This document shows positions 45,591-57,840 of a stretch of 64,000 nucleotides of DNA, one piece after another. Each line of letters opens with the position of its first letter. Positions within the stretch are counted from its first letter, which is position 1. The notes beneath the pieces were generated by a model. It had not been told where the DNA came from and made no database searches. It worked only from the letters and a program-made list of their open reading frames with translations. Origin of the DNA: Romanomermis culicivorax (taxonomy: Eukaryota; Nematoda; Enoplea; Mermithida; Mermithidae); contig CAWUHX010000139.1 of the NCBI GenBank assembly GCA_963922205.1, forward strand, positions 372,001 through 436,000, given 5' to 3'. A program made the translations under genes and the position numbers.

Positions 45591-46080
45591 ATAGAGCTGG
45601 TGAAAAAATCGATAATGCAACATTCTTCAAAATAAAACTGAGGGATAGCAGAGACAAATAAGCTGGTGAAAAAGTTTATAAACTTGAAATGAGAATGCGA
45701 TGAATAACTGGTGCACGACATGATAGGTACGAAAAAATCAATAAACGTATAAAGAAGGGGCAATGTCATAAATAAAACTAGAGAAGACGGATTAGTCTTT
45801 TTGCACAGGGCAAATTTTTTTCCACTAGCAATGGAGGATGGTGAAATGGTCACCGAAAAGTGGTGGAAACATAACTGAGGGATAGTGAACATAGAATAAC
45901 AAGCTGATGAAAAAAGTCCTATACTGAGAACGCGTGGGAAAACAGATGGAAGTGGCCCACTGAATACTGGTTGCAAAAAAACGTGAAAAAGGCCCGTCTT
46001 GAATATGTGACCGACCAGCTGGTGAAAAAATCAATAAACTTGAAAGGAGAACGCACAGAGCAGATAGGCGCAAGAGGTGG
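45590..46080. repeat. Irregular AGCTGGTGAAAAAATCAATAAAC array
   Basis: Copies or part-copies of GCTGGTGAAAAA near 45596, 45662, 45902 (GCTGATG) and 46018, often followed by AATCAATAAACTTGAAA and GAGAACGC. The frames on the minus strand at 45497-46073 are shadows of this A/G-rich array. Confidence 0.6.
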
Positions 46081-48855
46081 AGAGGATAATGGACGGAAAA
46101 AAATGAATAAACAAGGAAAAAACGTGCTTATGGTACAAAATTGATATAAAAAACAGAGCCCTAGAAAAAAAACGATTTTTTACACAGCTCCTAGAAAATT
46201 ATGCTCCTGAAAAACGTCGAGTTTATGGCTGAACTGTCTTTTCAAACAACGCCTTAGATTTTAAACAATCTTGCCTAACCATTTTAAATGTGAAATTGAT
46301 AATGTAGGTCATCACGAAAGCAATTAGAATTAGGTGAATAATCGAATAGAATTAACTGTTCATGAGAAACAAATTTAAAATAGATGGGTGAAAAATTAAT
46401 CAGGTAGAAAAACGTTTATACTGCACCTTGAAAAACAAATACAAGTGGGGGCCATAAAAATAACCATAAAACTAACGAGCAAAAAATACTGCAGAAAGAT
46501 TTAGTGGATACTAAAACTAGAAGAAAATATGAACATTTCTCGGACAAGAAGCCAGAAGAGTACAAATAAATGGAGCGTTTGGATGAAAGTAAAAGTGGCA
46601 GAAAAACGTTCCTCAAACAGCCGAATTGGTGCATTCTGCGCACAAATAGAAAAAATGAGATGAGTTTAGCTTCAGAGACCATGTCCTTTCCAGGGATAAT
46701 TCCAATTTGACTGGATCTTACTGTTCAATCCACTCATGTTTTCAGTTTACATATTGCTCCTTTTTTTCCAAGCAGCATACACTCACATGGGGAATACGGT
46801 GAAGTATACCATCTCACCTGAGACTCTTTATATATCCTCGTCCGGAAGTCATGTAGTTTTTTCGAAAAAATTTTTCTGATTACTTCACAAAGGGGGTTTT
46901 TCCCCACCAGCCATTGTGCATCTTGCATAAATCGATCAGAAAAATTTCCGCACCACCATTAAAAACTGCTAAAAACATTGAAAAGGTTTCCATGGAAAAC
47001 TCTCCAAATATTTTACGCATGAGCGTAAAAAAGATTCACACTGTGTGAAAAAAACCTGACTTCATAAACAAATTTAGTGTAAAAACATGCTTTTGTAGCT
47101 TTCTTTTTATGTTTTGCTCACTCACTCACATCCTCTCGATTAAGACTCAGATGATTCTCCCCCTGGAGAATTCTTGCCATGCATATCTGCAAGTATGGTT
47201 TTTTTGGCATGTTGCTAGAAACTAAAGCTGTACTTATTGAAATTTCAGACGCTAGCAGGCGTGCTAATGACTGAAAGTGACAAACTTTCAAGGGAAGTTC
47301 GAGAAGAAAACCAAATAAAGATACCAACAAATTGTGATGAAAACTTTCTTTTTTGTTCAAATTCTTTTTGAAACTACCAACATCAAGCATGATTTCGCAG
47401 ATCAATAATACAATAAAAGCAAGTTATTAGAATTGACGAGCTCGTACATTAGTTTCAGACCAAAGAGGTATCATTTGTCAACTGTGCTAACAGTGCTAAT
47501 GAAATATTTTTTTATTAGCACGGGTGATAATGGAACGTGTGCTAAAAATCCTTTCTGCATGCATGGCAGCATTAGGATACCTGGAAAAAATTATCTGAAG
47601 ACATTATCTTGATTCTGCCAAGAGCCCCAGGGTATGGAGGGAGGTCAAGCCACTTTTCTGGTGTCGGGGGCCACTTCTCAAAATTTTTGTCTAAAAAGCC
47701 TCAAACCTTAAAGGGAAGCAAAAAAATCGATATTTTGGAAAACATAGGCGTGGGCGTGTAAGGAAAAAACGATGGAGACAAAAAAGAATGTACTTTCACA
47801 CAAGAGTTGTTAATGGATTTTAAAGAGATTTTAGACAGAAACTATAGCATGTGGGATACTAGAGGTGAAGAAGGAAGACGTGTTTTTAGCCTGTCGCCAG
47901 TGAAAAACCCATTAAATGAATGTTCTACCAATGGTAAATTTTCAACTATCGTTCGAATTTCGAAATTTGTGTAGCACTAACTAGAAAACTGGAAAATTAT
48001 TCATTTCAAACAAATAATGATTTGCTCTTGTGACATAAAAAGATATAATACATAATTTTCACACAAAGACTTACCTTCACTTACTTAGTCGGGCATCAAA
48101 CTAATAAGGAATACCATACTAATCAACACAGGATTGCACAAACAAAATGAAGAAAGAGGAGGCACAAGAGGTGACAAACACAAATTGGCTGAATGATTCC
48201 CAGGCATATTTAAATGCAAAAGAGCCATTGAGTGTTCGTGACCACACTTGCCATCACTCTGCCAAAAATCGGATTTGAGTGCAATATAATGGAATTCTTA
48301 GAAATTTAAACAAACATCATTTACATTTACATCCTGTAAGATGTAATAATGAACGTTGGGCTAAGGTTCATGAGACTTTAGGCCAAAAATTATGCAAATA
48401 ACAAGTAAAGAACGACTACAATGATTATACACAACAACAACAAAAAAGGACGAGACATAATTGAGTTAACATTGCACATTTGTTTGGCACAAATCGTTGA
48501 GTTATCACAAGAAAACTTTTGAAACATAGTTTGAAAATTTGAGTTTTAGAATTTTTATTCAAAATACAGCACCAGGAATCTCTGGCATAAGTAGGCTGAA
48601 AAAGAAACTGAATATGGCACACGAACATATAATATTGCACAACACCACACATGAAAAGATAACCTTTTTCGGTTAACTATATTCTCAAGAAACTTGGATT
48701 CATGAAAAGAACCACTAAAATACTCTACAAGCGAGGAGATCGTTTTTTGATTATTATAATTGGCATATTGAGAGAAAATAATATTAAAATACCGTACAGG
48801 TGAGAAAAAAAATTTTTTACATTGGTAAACCTTCTTGATCAGATCACAAACTAAT
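46081..48855. other. Insert interior, no gene recognised
   Basis: No frame longer than about 95 codons and no motif. The sequence is AT-rich with moderate CpG. Confidence 0.4.
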
Positions 48856-48857
48856 CC

Positions 48858-49570
48858 GAGTTCGAGAAAAATCGGAAATTTTCATTTTTTCGGTTTTTCA
48901 ATTATCAATTTTTAGCCTAGAATCGCCAATTTTCACAGATCTGAGTCGGAAATTCGAATCTCTACAAGAAAAAAATTGCACCATCAAATTCGGACAGGTC
49001 GAATTCGGTTTTTCCAGTTAATTTAGAGTCCAAAAAAAATCAGAAATTTCCACTTTTTTCTTTTTTAAAATACGATCAATTTTTAGCCAAAAATCGTAAA
49101 TTTTCACAGATCTGAGTCGGAAATTCAAATTCCTACAAGAAAAAATTGCACCATTAGATTCAGACAGGTCAAATTGAGCTATTCAAGTTACTTCAGAGTC
49201 CGAGAAAAACAGAAAACTTTCATTTTTGAATTACGATCAATTTCTAGCCAAAAATAGCCAATTTTCAAAGATCTGAGTCTCTACAAGAAAAAAATTGCAC
49301 CATCAGATTCCGACAGGTCGAATTGAGCTATTTGAATTACTTCGGAGTCCGAGAAGAATCGAAAACTTTCATTTTTTCATTTTTGAATTATGATCAATTT
49401 TTAGCCAAAAATTGCAAATTTTTACAGATCTGAATTGGAAATTGAAATTTCTACAAGAAAAAAATTGCACCATTAAATTCGGACATGTCGAATTCAGCTT
49501 CTTCAGTTAGTTTGGAGTCCGAGAAAGATGGGAAATTTCCATTTTTTTCGGGTTTGAATTATGATCAATT
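48858..49570. repeat. Tandem array, about 4.3 units of 150-170 bp
   Basis: Units begin with GAGTCCGAGAAAAATCGGAAA-like words at about 48859, 49026, 49196, 49346 and 49516. Each holds GATCAATTTTTAGCCAAAAA, TTTTCACAGATCTGAGTC, CTACAAGAAAAAAATTGCAC and GGACAGGTCGAATT. The fourth spacing is shorter (150) by loss of one GGAAATTC-type segment. AT-rich and non-coding. Confidence 0.9.
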
Positions 49571-51659
49571 TTTTTGTGCCAAAACATAGTTTTCGACACA
49601 AAACAATTTGGAATGACACAAAAAATTTTGAGCGTTTGTGCCACTTGGTACAAATTTTTTAGCTGGTCGAGGGCTAAGTTTTCTTGAGTTTTAGTGATTT
49701 TAGGGGCTGAGCGCTTTCCACCGAGACAATGAGCATTATCATTTGACTACTTTTATTTGCCTCGAACAGGAGTGAATCACCAATGATTAGTCATCACAGC
49801 AAGCTTATAGCTTGTCAACGACCGATAAATGAGCGGCAAATCTGAACTTCCTCCGTTCATTCAGTGGTCGTACTTGGAACATTTATTTTTGGTGGTTGAT
49901 GATTCGAACAGAAAAATTGACATTGTTGGTACAATTTTTGGACTAATGATTTATGAAACTTTTGACTACTTTCCTTCAGGAGAAAGCAATTGTAGACATC
50001 TTCAGGTTAATCTTGATATATTGTTGTTAGGAAGATAGCCGAAAATTAAAGAAAAACATAAATTTCCAAACAAAATATCTTAATTCTCCCACAATTCGAT
50101 TTCTTTACGAATCGTATAAACCGTTTTCTCGATCAGTTTTTCTTATCTCACTCATGTGGTGGTGAGATAAAATAGGATAGGCACGATTTTTATGCAAATT
50201 AATGCGGTAAAAGAATCTTTAGTTATAATTTCATCAAACTTTTGGCATAAAACTTTTTAAGGGTTTTCAGTATATGTTTTTGGAGTGAAAATTTTGTTTG
50301 GCCCTTCTGTGCCAATTGGCACCAGGCTTTTTTATTTTTGCACAGGACGTGCAATGTGCAACTTGCGATAAAAATTCGGTTGCACCAAAAAACTTTCTGG
50401 TTGCTCGACTCTGAAATCGATAAATTCAACAAATCTTATCCAAAAAATGATAAGAAGCTAGTTTTTTGTATTGCATTAAATTCGCGTCAGTTCTAAACTT
50501 TTAAGAATGAATTTCCTAAGCTTTACAGAAAAAAATGAAAAGAAAGGCCATAGTAACTTGTTCCGTGCGAGATGCCGAAAAAATCTTGATTTCGTTCGAG
50601 ACTTTCAAAAGTTTGGAAAATTCATTTTTTCATCTTATTATTTGTCCACAGCTATCGAACATTGCTCGTGGTCTTTTCACCATTAGGCATAGAGGTCAAA
50701 CATATTATAAAGGAACAAAAAATTTATAAATGATATAAAATATAAAAAACGCGACATTTTTTCTCAGATTCCAAAGTCAGTGATTCCGGCGCACAGGCGT
50801 CATAAAACATTCATATTTTAAATCTGTAGAATGAATCTTTTCGGAATTTACTCTCTAAAAGATCTGATTCTTCGGTGATTCAATGAATTTTTAGTTGTGT
50901 GGTGAACTGAAATTCAAAAATTAGGCAGGCAACAACAAATTTGAATTCTTTATTCTTCAACCAGCAAGAGCTTCGGTCAATGTCTTCTAGTGTGGGGACA
51001 TTGGCCTTTTCCCAACTACAGAAAGCTAATCTTTACAAAAGCCAATCTTGTTAAGGAATAAGGACCTATAAAAAAGATTTCATTAACAGTAGATTTTTAT
51101 GTCGAATATAATTCAAAAAACAGTACCGCGAAGCAGGTTTTTTTACACAGGCCAGGTTGCAATGTGCAACTTGGGGAAAAATTTTGGTTGCACAGATAAA
51201 TTTTTGATTTCTCCATCAAAAATCGATAAATTTGCTTGAATTTAGCGGAAAAACCATCACAAATTAGTTTTCTTGTATTTCATTCGATCGTTCCACGTCG
51301 GTTTTATTTCCCAGACAGAAGGTTTGATCTCTCAGTGAATTTAATAAATTTTCAGTCAGAGAAACTAAAATTAAAAAACCGGGGAAGCGACCAAGAATTT
51401 GGATCTTTCAACCGGCAAGAATTTCTAGCACTCAAAATGTTTTGATCACAAGAGAGTAAATAATTATTATGAAGATCGCAAAACGATTTAGGGAAAATGA
51501 CCGAAAAAAATTTTGGTTTTCATCAAATTCGTCAAAAAACAATAATGGATCAAACATTTATCCATAATATGTTGATAATTCGAACCTATACACTAACTAG
51601 AATGACATTTTCTAACCGTGCATTAGAATAATATAAAAAATTATAAATGAATTGAATTG
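49571..51659. other. Insert interior with two more GTTGCA modules, no gene
   Basis: Modules at 50340-50400 and 51140-51210 (CCAGGTTGCAATGTGCAACT, then TTTTGGTTGCACAG, then ATCGATAAATT). Frames at 49829-50038 and 50535-50729 start with ATG but show no known motif. Confidence 0.4.
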
Positions 51660-52025
51660 AAACTCGGCGTGAAGCGCCGGAAAATTTTCACTTTTTTCTA
51701 TTTTAGAACGCATAAAAATGCATCTCCGGACAGAAAAGCCTATAACCTAAACAAAGGGCATTCAGGCCTCAAGTTGCACTGCGCAACTTGGCAGAAAAAA
51801 GTGGTTGCACAGCCCAAAATTTGGTTGCTGTGTGCAAAAAAGAAGCCTGACGTGAAAGCACTGGAAAACTTTTCGTTATTTTTATTTTGTTTGAACCGCA
51901 TAAAAATGCATCTTCGAACAGGAAGCTCTATACCCTTAAGGGCAATCAGGTTTCCGGTTGCACTGTACAAATTGGAAAAAAAATTGGTTGCACAGCCCCA
52001 AATTTAATCGCTGTGGGCAAACATA
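51660..52025 (+). repeat. Two tandem copies of the GTTGCA module
   Basis: Each unit of about 185 bp has GGCGTGAAGCGCCGGAAAA (51666) or its variant (51849), then CGCATAAAAATGCATCT, then CAAGTTGCACTGCGCAACTT (51770) or CGGTTGCACTGTACAAATT (51954), then GGTTGCACAGCCC and a TTGCTGTG end. The first unit is the best match to the inverted copy at 40330-40480. The short GGCG box alone recurs at 39390, 39898 and 41957. Confidence 0.75.
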
Positions 52026-52364
52026 AGAAACCTTAATTGGCACAAATGTCTGCCTGCACACAAGAAAAACACTGGCTTGGAACTTATTTTTCTACAGTAC
52101 ACAGAATATGTTCTTCAACGTCGCCGCTAAATATTTGACTTCGTTCACAGCTGATTGAAAAAACCACTTTTTTCATACAGAATTTCATCTAAAACTTTCA
52201 CGATACGATGAAAGAGCACCACGAGAGCTTCAGAAAACTATAATATCATCAATGTCTAACGTGCCGTTAATGAGAAAATTCTAATGAAAAAGAGTTATAT
52301 GTTTTCTATTAGATGACGTCAAACACATGAATGGCTGGGTAAAGTACAGAGCGGGAATGCCGTG

Positions 52365-53912
52365 GCCAAGTTTAGCTGATGAGAAGCACAGTGAATATAT
52401 CTTGCAGTAGGGCATGTTTCTCATACCACTGATTGCGCACCTTTGATGCAACCTGTATGACATAAAGAACACATATAGATTTAGAAAAGGCACCAGAAAG
52501 GTCACAAAATCAGATACCTGACATTGAAGAAGCACCATCATAACATTGCGCCTTCAATTTTGAAAGATGAAGTCCTTTTTCTCGCAAAAATTTCAATAAA
52601 GCAATGGCAATTGATTTTCCAGTCATTTCTGACAAATGACTGAAACCAAGAAAGCATTCTTTAATTTTTTTCTAGGCAATATAGAAACATTTACATTAGC
52701 ATACAGTATGAAGAATTTTAAAGGCCTTCTTACTTCATAGACGTAACGTATACTAACACTCATGATTTCTGTGCCACAGCAATAGCAATCTGTGGCTTCA
52801 TCAGCAATTACAGCGAAAATTCCGGCTTTGTTTGCTTCTTCAACATATGTACTCTAAGAAAAAATATTTGACTCGTGACATGTAAATTCTGAAAAAATGC
52901 AGCTATCACCTGCAGCACACTGGCACAACAATTGATCAAATCATTCTGGATTTGGGGCGAAATATATTGGGCATTTTTTGCAGCATTCATAGAGTGGTTA
53001 TGCAAAACCGAATTTGGATTCTTTTTTATAATAAATTTTAGAACTTCAACAAAATTTCCATTATTGTGGTCTGATTGCGCATCTAGATCAAAATTTTCTC
53101 GGTGTCCACGCATTGGAATATTTTGAGAGCCAAACAGAATAATCAGGTCAATGAGTTCAGACAAGCTGAAAAATGCAATTAATATTTGACAAAATTATGT
53201 TATGCTTAGATTCTCACAATTTTCTGTTCTTTTCGCGGTTTTCTCTATCCTTTCTGTTGCATTGTTGAGCAACATTTTCAGAAGCAGCATTGCTTGTTTC
53301 CAATAAGCTGGCAGCTTTAGACATGCTGAAGCAATGGTATTCACGCTTTTCATGTTGGGAAAAACTTTCGAGCGCTTTCTGAAGAAAAGAACGTAAAATG
53401 TTTGAAAAATAAATTCAAAAAATTTAAGCTACTTGGTAATTTGTGAAAGGGCGTTTTACAAGCAATCCAAGCTGTTTATTTGATTGAATTCCTGTTGCAA
53501 ACAAAGCACACGGAACACAAAAAGCACCACTTTTCAGCTTACTATATTTTAACCAAGAAAACTTTTTTAGCCAATTATTCTGAAAAGATCTTCTATCATT
53601 TCCCTCAGGAAAATGAAAATTTTCTGGCGGCATCCAATGATTTTCGAGTAATTCTTTTTTGACAGCATCAGAAATTTGTTGTTCAATATAATTTCCAATA
53701 TCATCTGAAAAATAAAAATGTTATTCTTATACAATGTATCATGTATTTCTCATACTTTTATTGCTCCAACACACATCAGATTCATTGCTTATAGGATCAT
53801 CCGTAGTTGGGGACAATGCTGCATCAACTTCATCCCCTTCAGGTTCGTCTATCATCACACTGCTTGACGGCATAAAACGGAAAGCATCCAGAGTCTTCTG
53901 ACGTTTTGCCAT
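52365..53912 (-). pseudogene. hAT-2 transposase, N-terminal exons
   Basis: Starts at ATG 53912 (MAKRQKTLDAFR). Exon 1 is followed by a roughly 50-base intron (53756-53706, GTATGAGAA to TTTTTCAG). Next comes a TTF-type zinc-finger exon (FQNNWLKKFSWLKYSKL, then FCVPCALF near 53510). Then the DUF4371/hAT catalytic start: GSQNIPMRGHREN near 53120, NAQYISPQIQNDLINCC near 52960, the first catalytic Asp in VIADEATD near 52810 and the second in QCYDGASSMS near 52530. It ends in YIHCASHQLNLA at 52365, the breakpoint of the 13.9-kb insertion. About six short introns with GT..AG ends are visible, and exon frames are mostly open. Confidence 0.9.
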
Positions 53913-54284
53913 TTTAGCCTGAAAAAAAATAGATTATACTCAGGGTTTTTTTCTGTGCACACCTTGATGTGAAAATAAAATCAGTCACTAAGAGGAATAA
54001 AACTGAGAAAAACGTCATGCCAAATTCAGATTAACTATAGTCCCTCATTTTTATTCGAAATATAAATGATTATTCTTTTTATTCAGCATCCTAGCAGCAG
54101 CCAGATATTTGTCAAAAAAATCCGATAAAATTATTATAGAAATCCAATTAAATTATTACAGTAACAACGCACAGCTTTGGATTTGTTTTAGCAAGAATTA
54201 AACCATGACAATTTTTCAACATAATTCATAAATTCCGTAGGGTGCTCAAGCACCCAAGCACCCCCCCCCCTGGCTACGCCAGTG

Positions 54285-57200
54285 AATGTAGGCTGACCTT
54301 TGTTATCAAGCACAATAATTTTCATATGTTGGAGCCTTCATAGAATGGATTGGTATCATTTCAGAATTCACAGAGAAAGTTTTCACTATATGCTATGTGC
54401 TTCTATGAGCAGCAAAGGATACAAGTTTTTGAGATGTGGGAGTTGGATAAACTGTGCCCCCCCCCAAGAGCTCTGTGTCAGAGAACAATTTTCGGTACTT
54501 TTAGCACATTACTATAGCACCTGATTGCAGGTGATTTATTGCCAACTAAAATCTTTTCTAATTAACCATTAGTTCCTGAGTTCTTAGCATGAAATCCCAT
54601 CAAGCGAGAATCAATAGGGAAAGTGCCTACCAGACTGCATCCAATAGTATTCAAATCAATAAAACTACCTGCATGGATGATAAAAATGTCAGGACTCTAG
54701 GAATCAGTTGCATTTTTCAAACGCCCCATTCCTGTAGAATTCATTCTCAAGTTTTGTCACAAAATTATATTTTTTATGAGTGGTTTGAAAGAATCTTTGT
54801 AACAGGAGAAAGGGAACCAACCAATTTCTTCATATCTGATCTGCCAGCTGATAGGGCATTTCAAAGACAACATTTGTAAATACCATCTGCTACATTCCTC
54901 ACATTTATTGCAATGAATCATCTTCACACATCATTAAGAATTTTTTATGCAATTGTAAGGCCAAGAAATGGAGAATCATAATGTTATACGCCAATTGCAA
55001 ACAACCTTTGGCCAAATATTAGGAAAGCAACAGGGTATTTTGATACTTTAGGATGCAGCAAAGCACAAAAATGCACCCAATTCAATCACTTCACAAAGTG
55101 GTCTGACATATTTGTGTGATTTTTGGCTGAGAATTTCTAGTGTTGTATACCAAATAGTGTTCCTAATACACCATCAAAGACAGAGACACAGAAGAGCATA
55201 GCCAGAATCATAATAATATGACACAAATCTCAGTTACAAAATTGATACCATCACTGAAACTAGCTATAAATTAAACTGAATGGTTTTAAAGTTTAAATCA
55301 AATGATATCGGTCAAAGATCAAAATATAAAATACAGAAATGCAAAAGTTATAAAATATGTTTTTCTGAAATTATATTATGGTTTCAAAATAAATCCTCCA
55401 AATTCTAGTCTCACTAAATTTCAAGGTGTCCAGCCATGGGGAGGAGAACCCAGAGGCTACACATGGAAACCTGCATGTGAGAATGCATTTTTTTGAATGT
55501 GAGCATGCAGGTCCTTTTTTATTTTTTTAAATTTCAATTTTTTCGAATTTTTCATACATATAGTTAGTGTTGATTAGAAACATGCAAAAAGTAGTTTTTT
55601 TAATTAGTAAAAAAATACTATTAAAGTAGTAAAAAATTAAATTTTGTGCGCTCACCATCAACTGCCATCTTACCAAGTTTGGAATGGGTGGCTTCTCAAA
55701 TTTGGGCTTCACGCAGGCTGTAGCACTTCTTTCGAAGCACCATCTCTGCCACTGCCCAATGTATCTGGAAGTTTCCCTCTATATTATTTGATCTTTTTCA
55801 GCATTGGGTGCAGACAATGTCCTCTATTTGGCGCAGCTTTGCTTTGTTGAGCCATGTGACCTGTTTTGTCAGATCATCCATTTTGACAGATGAGACTTGA
55901 GCACACCATCACTGAAAAAACACTAAAAATAATGTTCCACAAAAATATATTAAAATGGAAAAAAACAAATAAGTAATTTATCACCTTGATGGTGAGAGAA
56001 ATGGTCAAGTTTGTTACCAATTTTGAAAACATGTGGTATTTTTCACTGGTCCATTGCATTTGTTGGTCGACCCTAATCCAAGGTTTGGCCCAGGTTATGT
56101 TTTGAGTCCCCACTAATGCTGTATGAAAATGGATCTGTTTAGTGAGAAAAATGTGATTATCAAAGAAGGAATTATTTAGCAAAGGACTGATATCGTCATT
56201 AGCATCCTGTGAATTAACTTGTAGTTACTTTTCTCCTTGTGATGAATCTCCAGTAGTTGTATGGTCTCTTGTAATTCGACTTTGTTGTCAATAAATAATT
56301 GTTTAACCTTGCTCAAATATGTCATTTGCATCGACACTATCTTCTGAATGTAGATCAAAACTTTCATTTTTTCAGCCAAGTTGTCTGCCAAAAAAAATTA
56401 GAAGAATGAGTATTCAAAACTTTAGCATTGGGTTCTTCTTCTGGCTCATTGAAGTAGTATGGATTGTAGCTCTATATATGAAAAAACTTTTACTGTAAGG
56501 AATGAACCAAATTCCAAAAGGCAAGGGGAAAAAATTCTGCAGGTTGTTTATTCACAAAATATGTTTATAGGACCTACATCTCTGAAAGTGGAATGTCATG
56601 GAATGGGATTGTCCATTGGTTGTATAAGGTAATTGTTGTTTATCAATTGATTGTTTTTGTCGATGTCATTCATTTGGTAATTATTATTGTTGGATATGCC
56701 ACGAATGTCAATGGTCATTATAGGAATTTCCTCGTCCCATGGCGGCATGTAACCAGGCTTGAACTCCTTGTCTTCCATTGTCAAAGCTTTCACCAACAAT
56801 AATATTTTAAAGTTCCATGTGGATTTCAGAGCGATTTTGGGCCAATTTTTTTTCGGAGGGGATTTTTGGGGCGGGGGCAAAGTTTGCAGATTACCTTTGT
56901 TCATTGGTGATTTCTTGGTGACTTTTGGGTTGAATCTATAAAACTTAAAATTTTAGCTTTAGGCACTTTTTTCCAAAGCTGGCATCGATTTTCATTCCAG
57001 CCTTTAACAGATACTGGTTCTTTATCAGGTATTTTGGAATTTTATTGATTCTATCATCGAAGCAATGATTATTGTTTAGCCATTCAACATGAACAAGTTT
57101 AGCCATATTTTTAGCAGCCTATCATGTATTGCAAATCACTAATAGTAGGAAAAGGGGGAAAAGTGTTTTTGTAATACCTATTTATACTTTGTCAGAGAAT

Positions 57201-57638
57201 GACTGAATGTTGATTTTTTTTGTTGATTGTGTTACCTAAAACTTTATTAACATTGATTTATGTATGTCCTAAATTTTCTGTCCTAAGAGTCAAATGGGTG
57301 TCTAAAAATGACCACCAGCAAAACCTTAAAGTGAATCATTTCTTTCTATTCCTTGGGAATATGCATCCTCTTACACATAGACAGTGCACAAGACACTGTG
57401 GTATCATAAACATGGTAATAAAAACTACTGAGTGCATACCTATGGTCCTCATGCCCCTTCCATGTCTAGTGGTCTTATCTACTAGGTATACTGTAAAAAC
57501 CTATGTAGGTTCCTAGTAGATTAGACACTTTGTTGTGGTAAATTACTAAGGGCAAAGGTAGTGTCTTATTGATGCAGTATGCATTAGATGGGACCACTAC
57601 AGAGAGGACCAACTGTATAGATGATAGACCAAGATCCA
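54285..57638. other. Old CpG-poor DNA, no gene identified
   Basis: The minus frames 56596-56904 (ending PGYMPPWDEEIPIM.. with Asn-rich tail) and 56176-56391 (heptad-like, KMKVLIYIQKIVSMQMTYL) are the only ones that look non-random. I recognise neither. An inverted repeat ATCTACTAGG..CCTAGTAGAT with about 29 bases between arms lies at 57477-57526. Confidence 0.35.
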
Positions 57639-57840
57639 CAATAGACCTATTGTACTTGTGTGGTGGAAAAAAGCAGATGACTCACAAGCCAAAGTTATTT
57701 TTAATTTAGTTGAAGTAATATCCTGACCATATCAAGAAAGAAATATTTGTCAGTAATGAAGACTGACAATAGGTCTGTTGTATTTGTGGGGTCAAACACA
57801 ACAGATCATTCACAAGCCAAAGTTATTTTTAATTATGGTT
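57639..57840. repeat. Direct repeat of about 75 bp, offset 128
   Basis: CAATAGACCTATTGTACTTGTGTGG.. at 57639 recurs as CAATAGGTCTGTTGTATTTGTGGGG at 57767. Both end in CACAAGCCAAAGTTATTTTT. Confidence 0.8.

Larger units (their letters stand above)
38444..52364. mobile_element. 13.9-kb element with CACGG termini and GCCA duplication, inserted in hAT-2
   Basis: Left end CACGGTGTTTTCGATCTG (38444). Right end reversed CACGGCATTCCCGCTCTG (52364). Thirteen of 18 bases match and the differences are mostly transitions. GCCA flanks both ends (38440-38443; 52365-52368), and removal restores the hAT coding sequence between two halves of one conserved motif, so the borders are firm. CAC termini with a 4-bp duplication fit Chapaev-type elements of the CMC superfamily, but I find no transposase. 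The interior is CpG-rich and packed with its own repeats and small nested elements. Confidence 0.75.
35254..54282 (-). mobile_element. hAT-2: hAT transposon enlarged to 19 kb by two nested insertions
   Basis: Left end CAGTAGCGTAGCCAGGA, right end (reversed) CTGGCGTAGCCAGGG, the terminal inverted repeat common in hAT elements. The flanking octamers ATCATGTA and TGAATGTA share their last five bases, consistent with an aged 8-bp duplication. The transposase gene runs on the minus strand from 53912 to 35423 with short introns. It is broken by a 13.9-kb element (38444-52364) and a 1.6-kb pogo-like element (36067-37664). Without them the element is about 3.5 kb, normal for an autonomous hAT. Confidence 0.88.

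Noticed and set aside
45497..46073. A 159-codon hydrophobic minus frame
   Set aside because: Antisense of an A/G-rich irregular repeat array; no motif and no sensible start context.
48858..49570. CRISPR-like array
   Set aside because: Units are 150-170 bp head to tail without unique spacers, in eukaryotic DNA.
38444..52364. A Polinton/Maverick, given its size
   Set aside because: Polintons have long inverted repeats beginning AG and 6-bp duplications and carry PolB, integrase and capsid genes; here the termini are CACGG, the duplication is 4 bp and none of those genes is visible.
54240..54284. A separate poly-C MITE
   Set aside because: It is the right terminal repeat of hAT-2 and pairs with 35254-35290.
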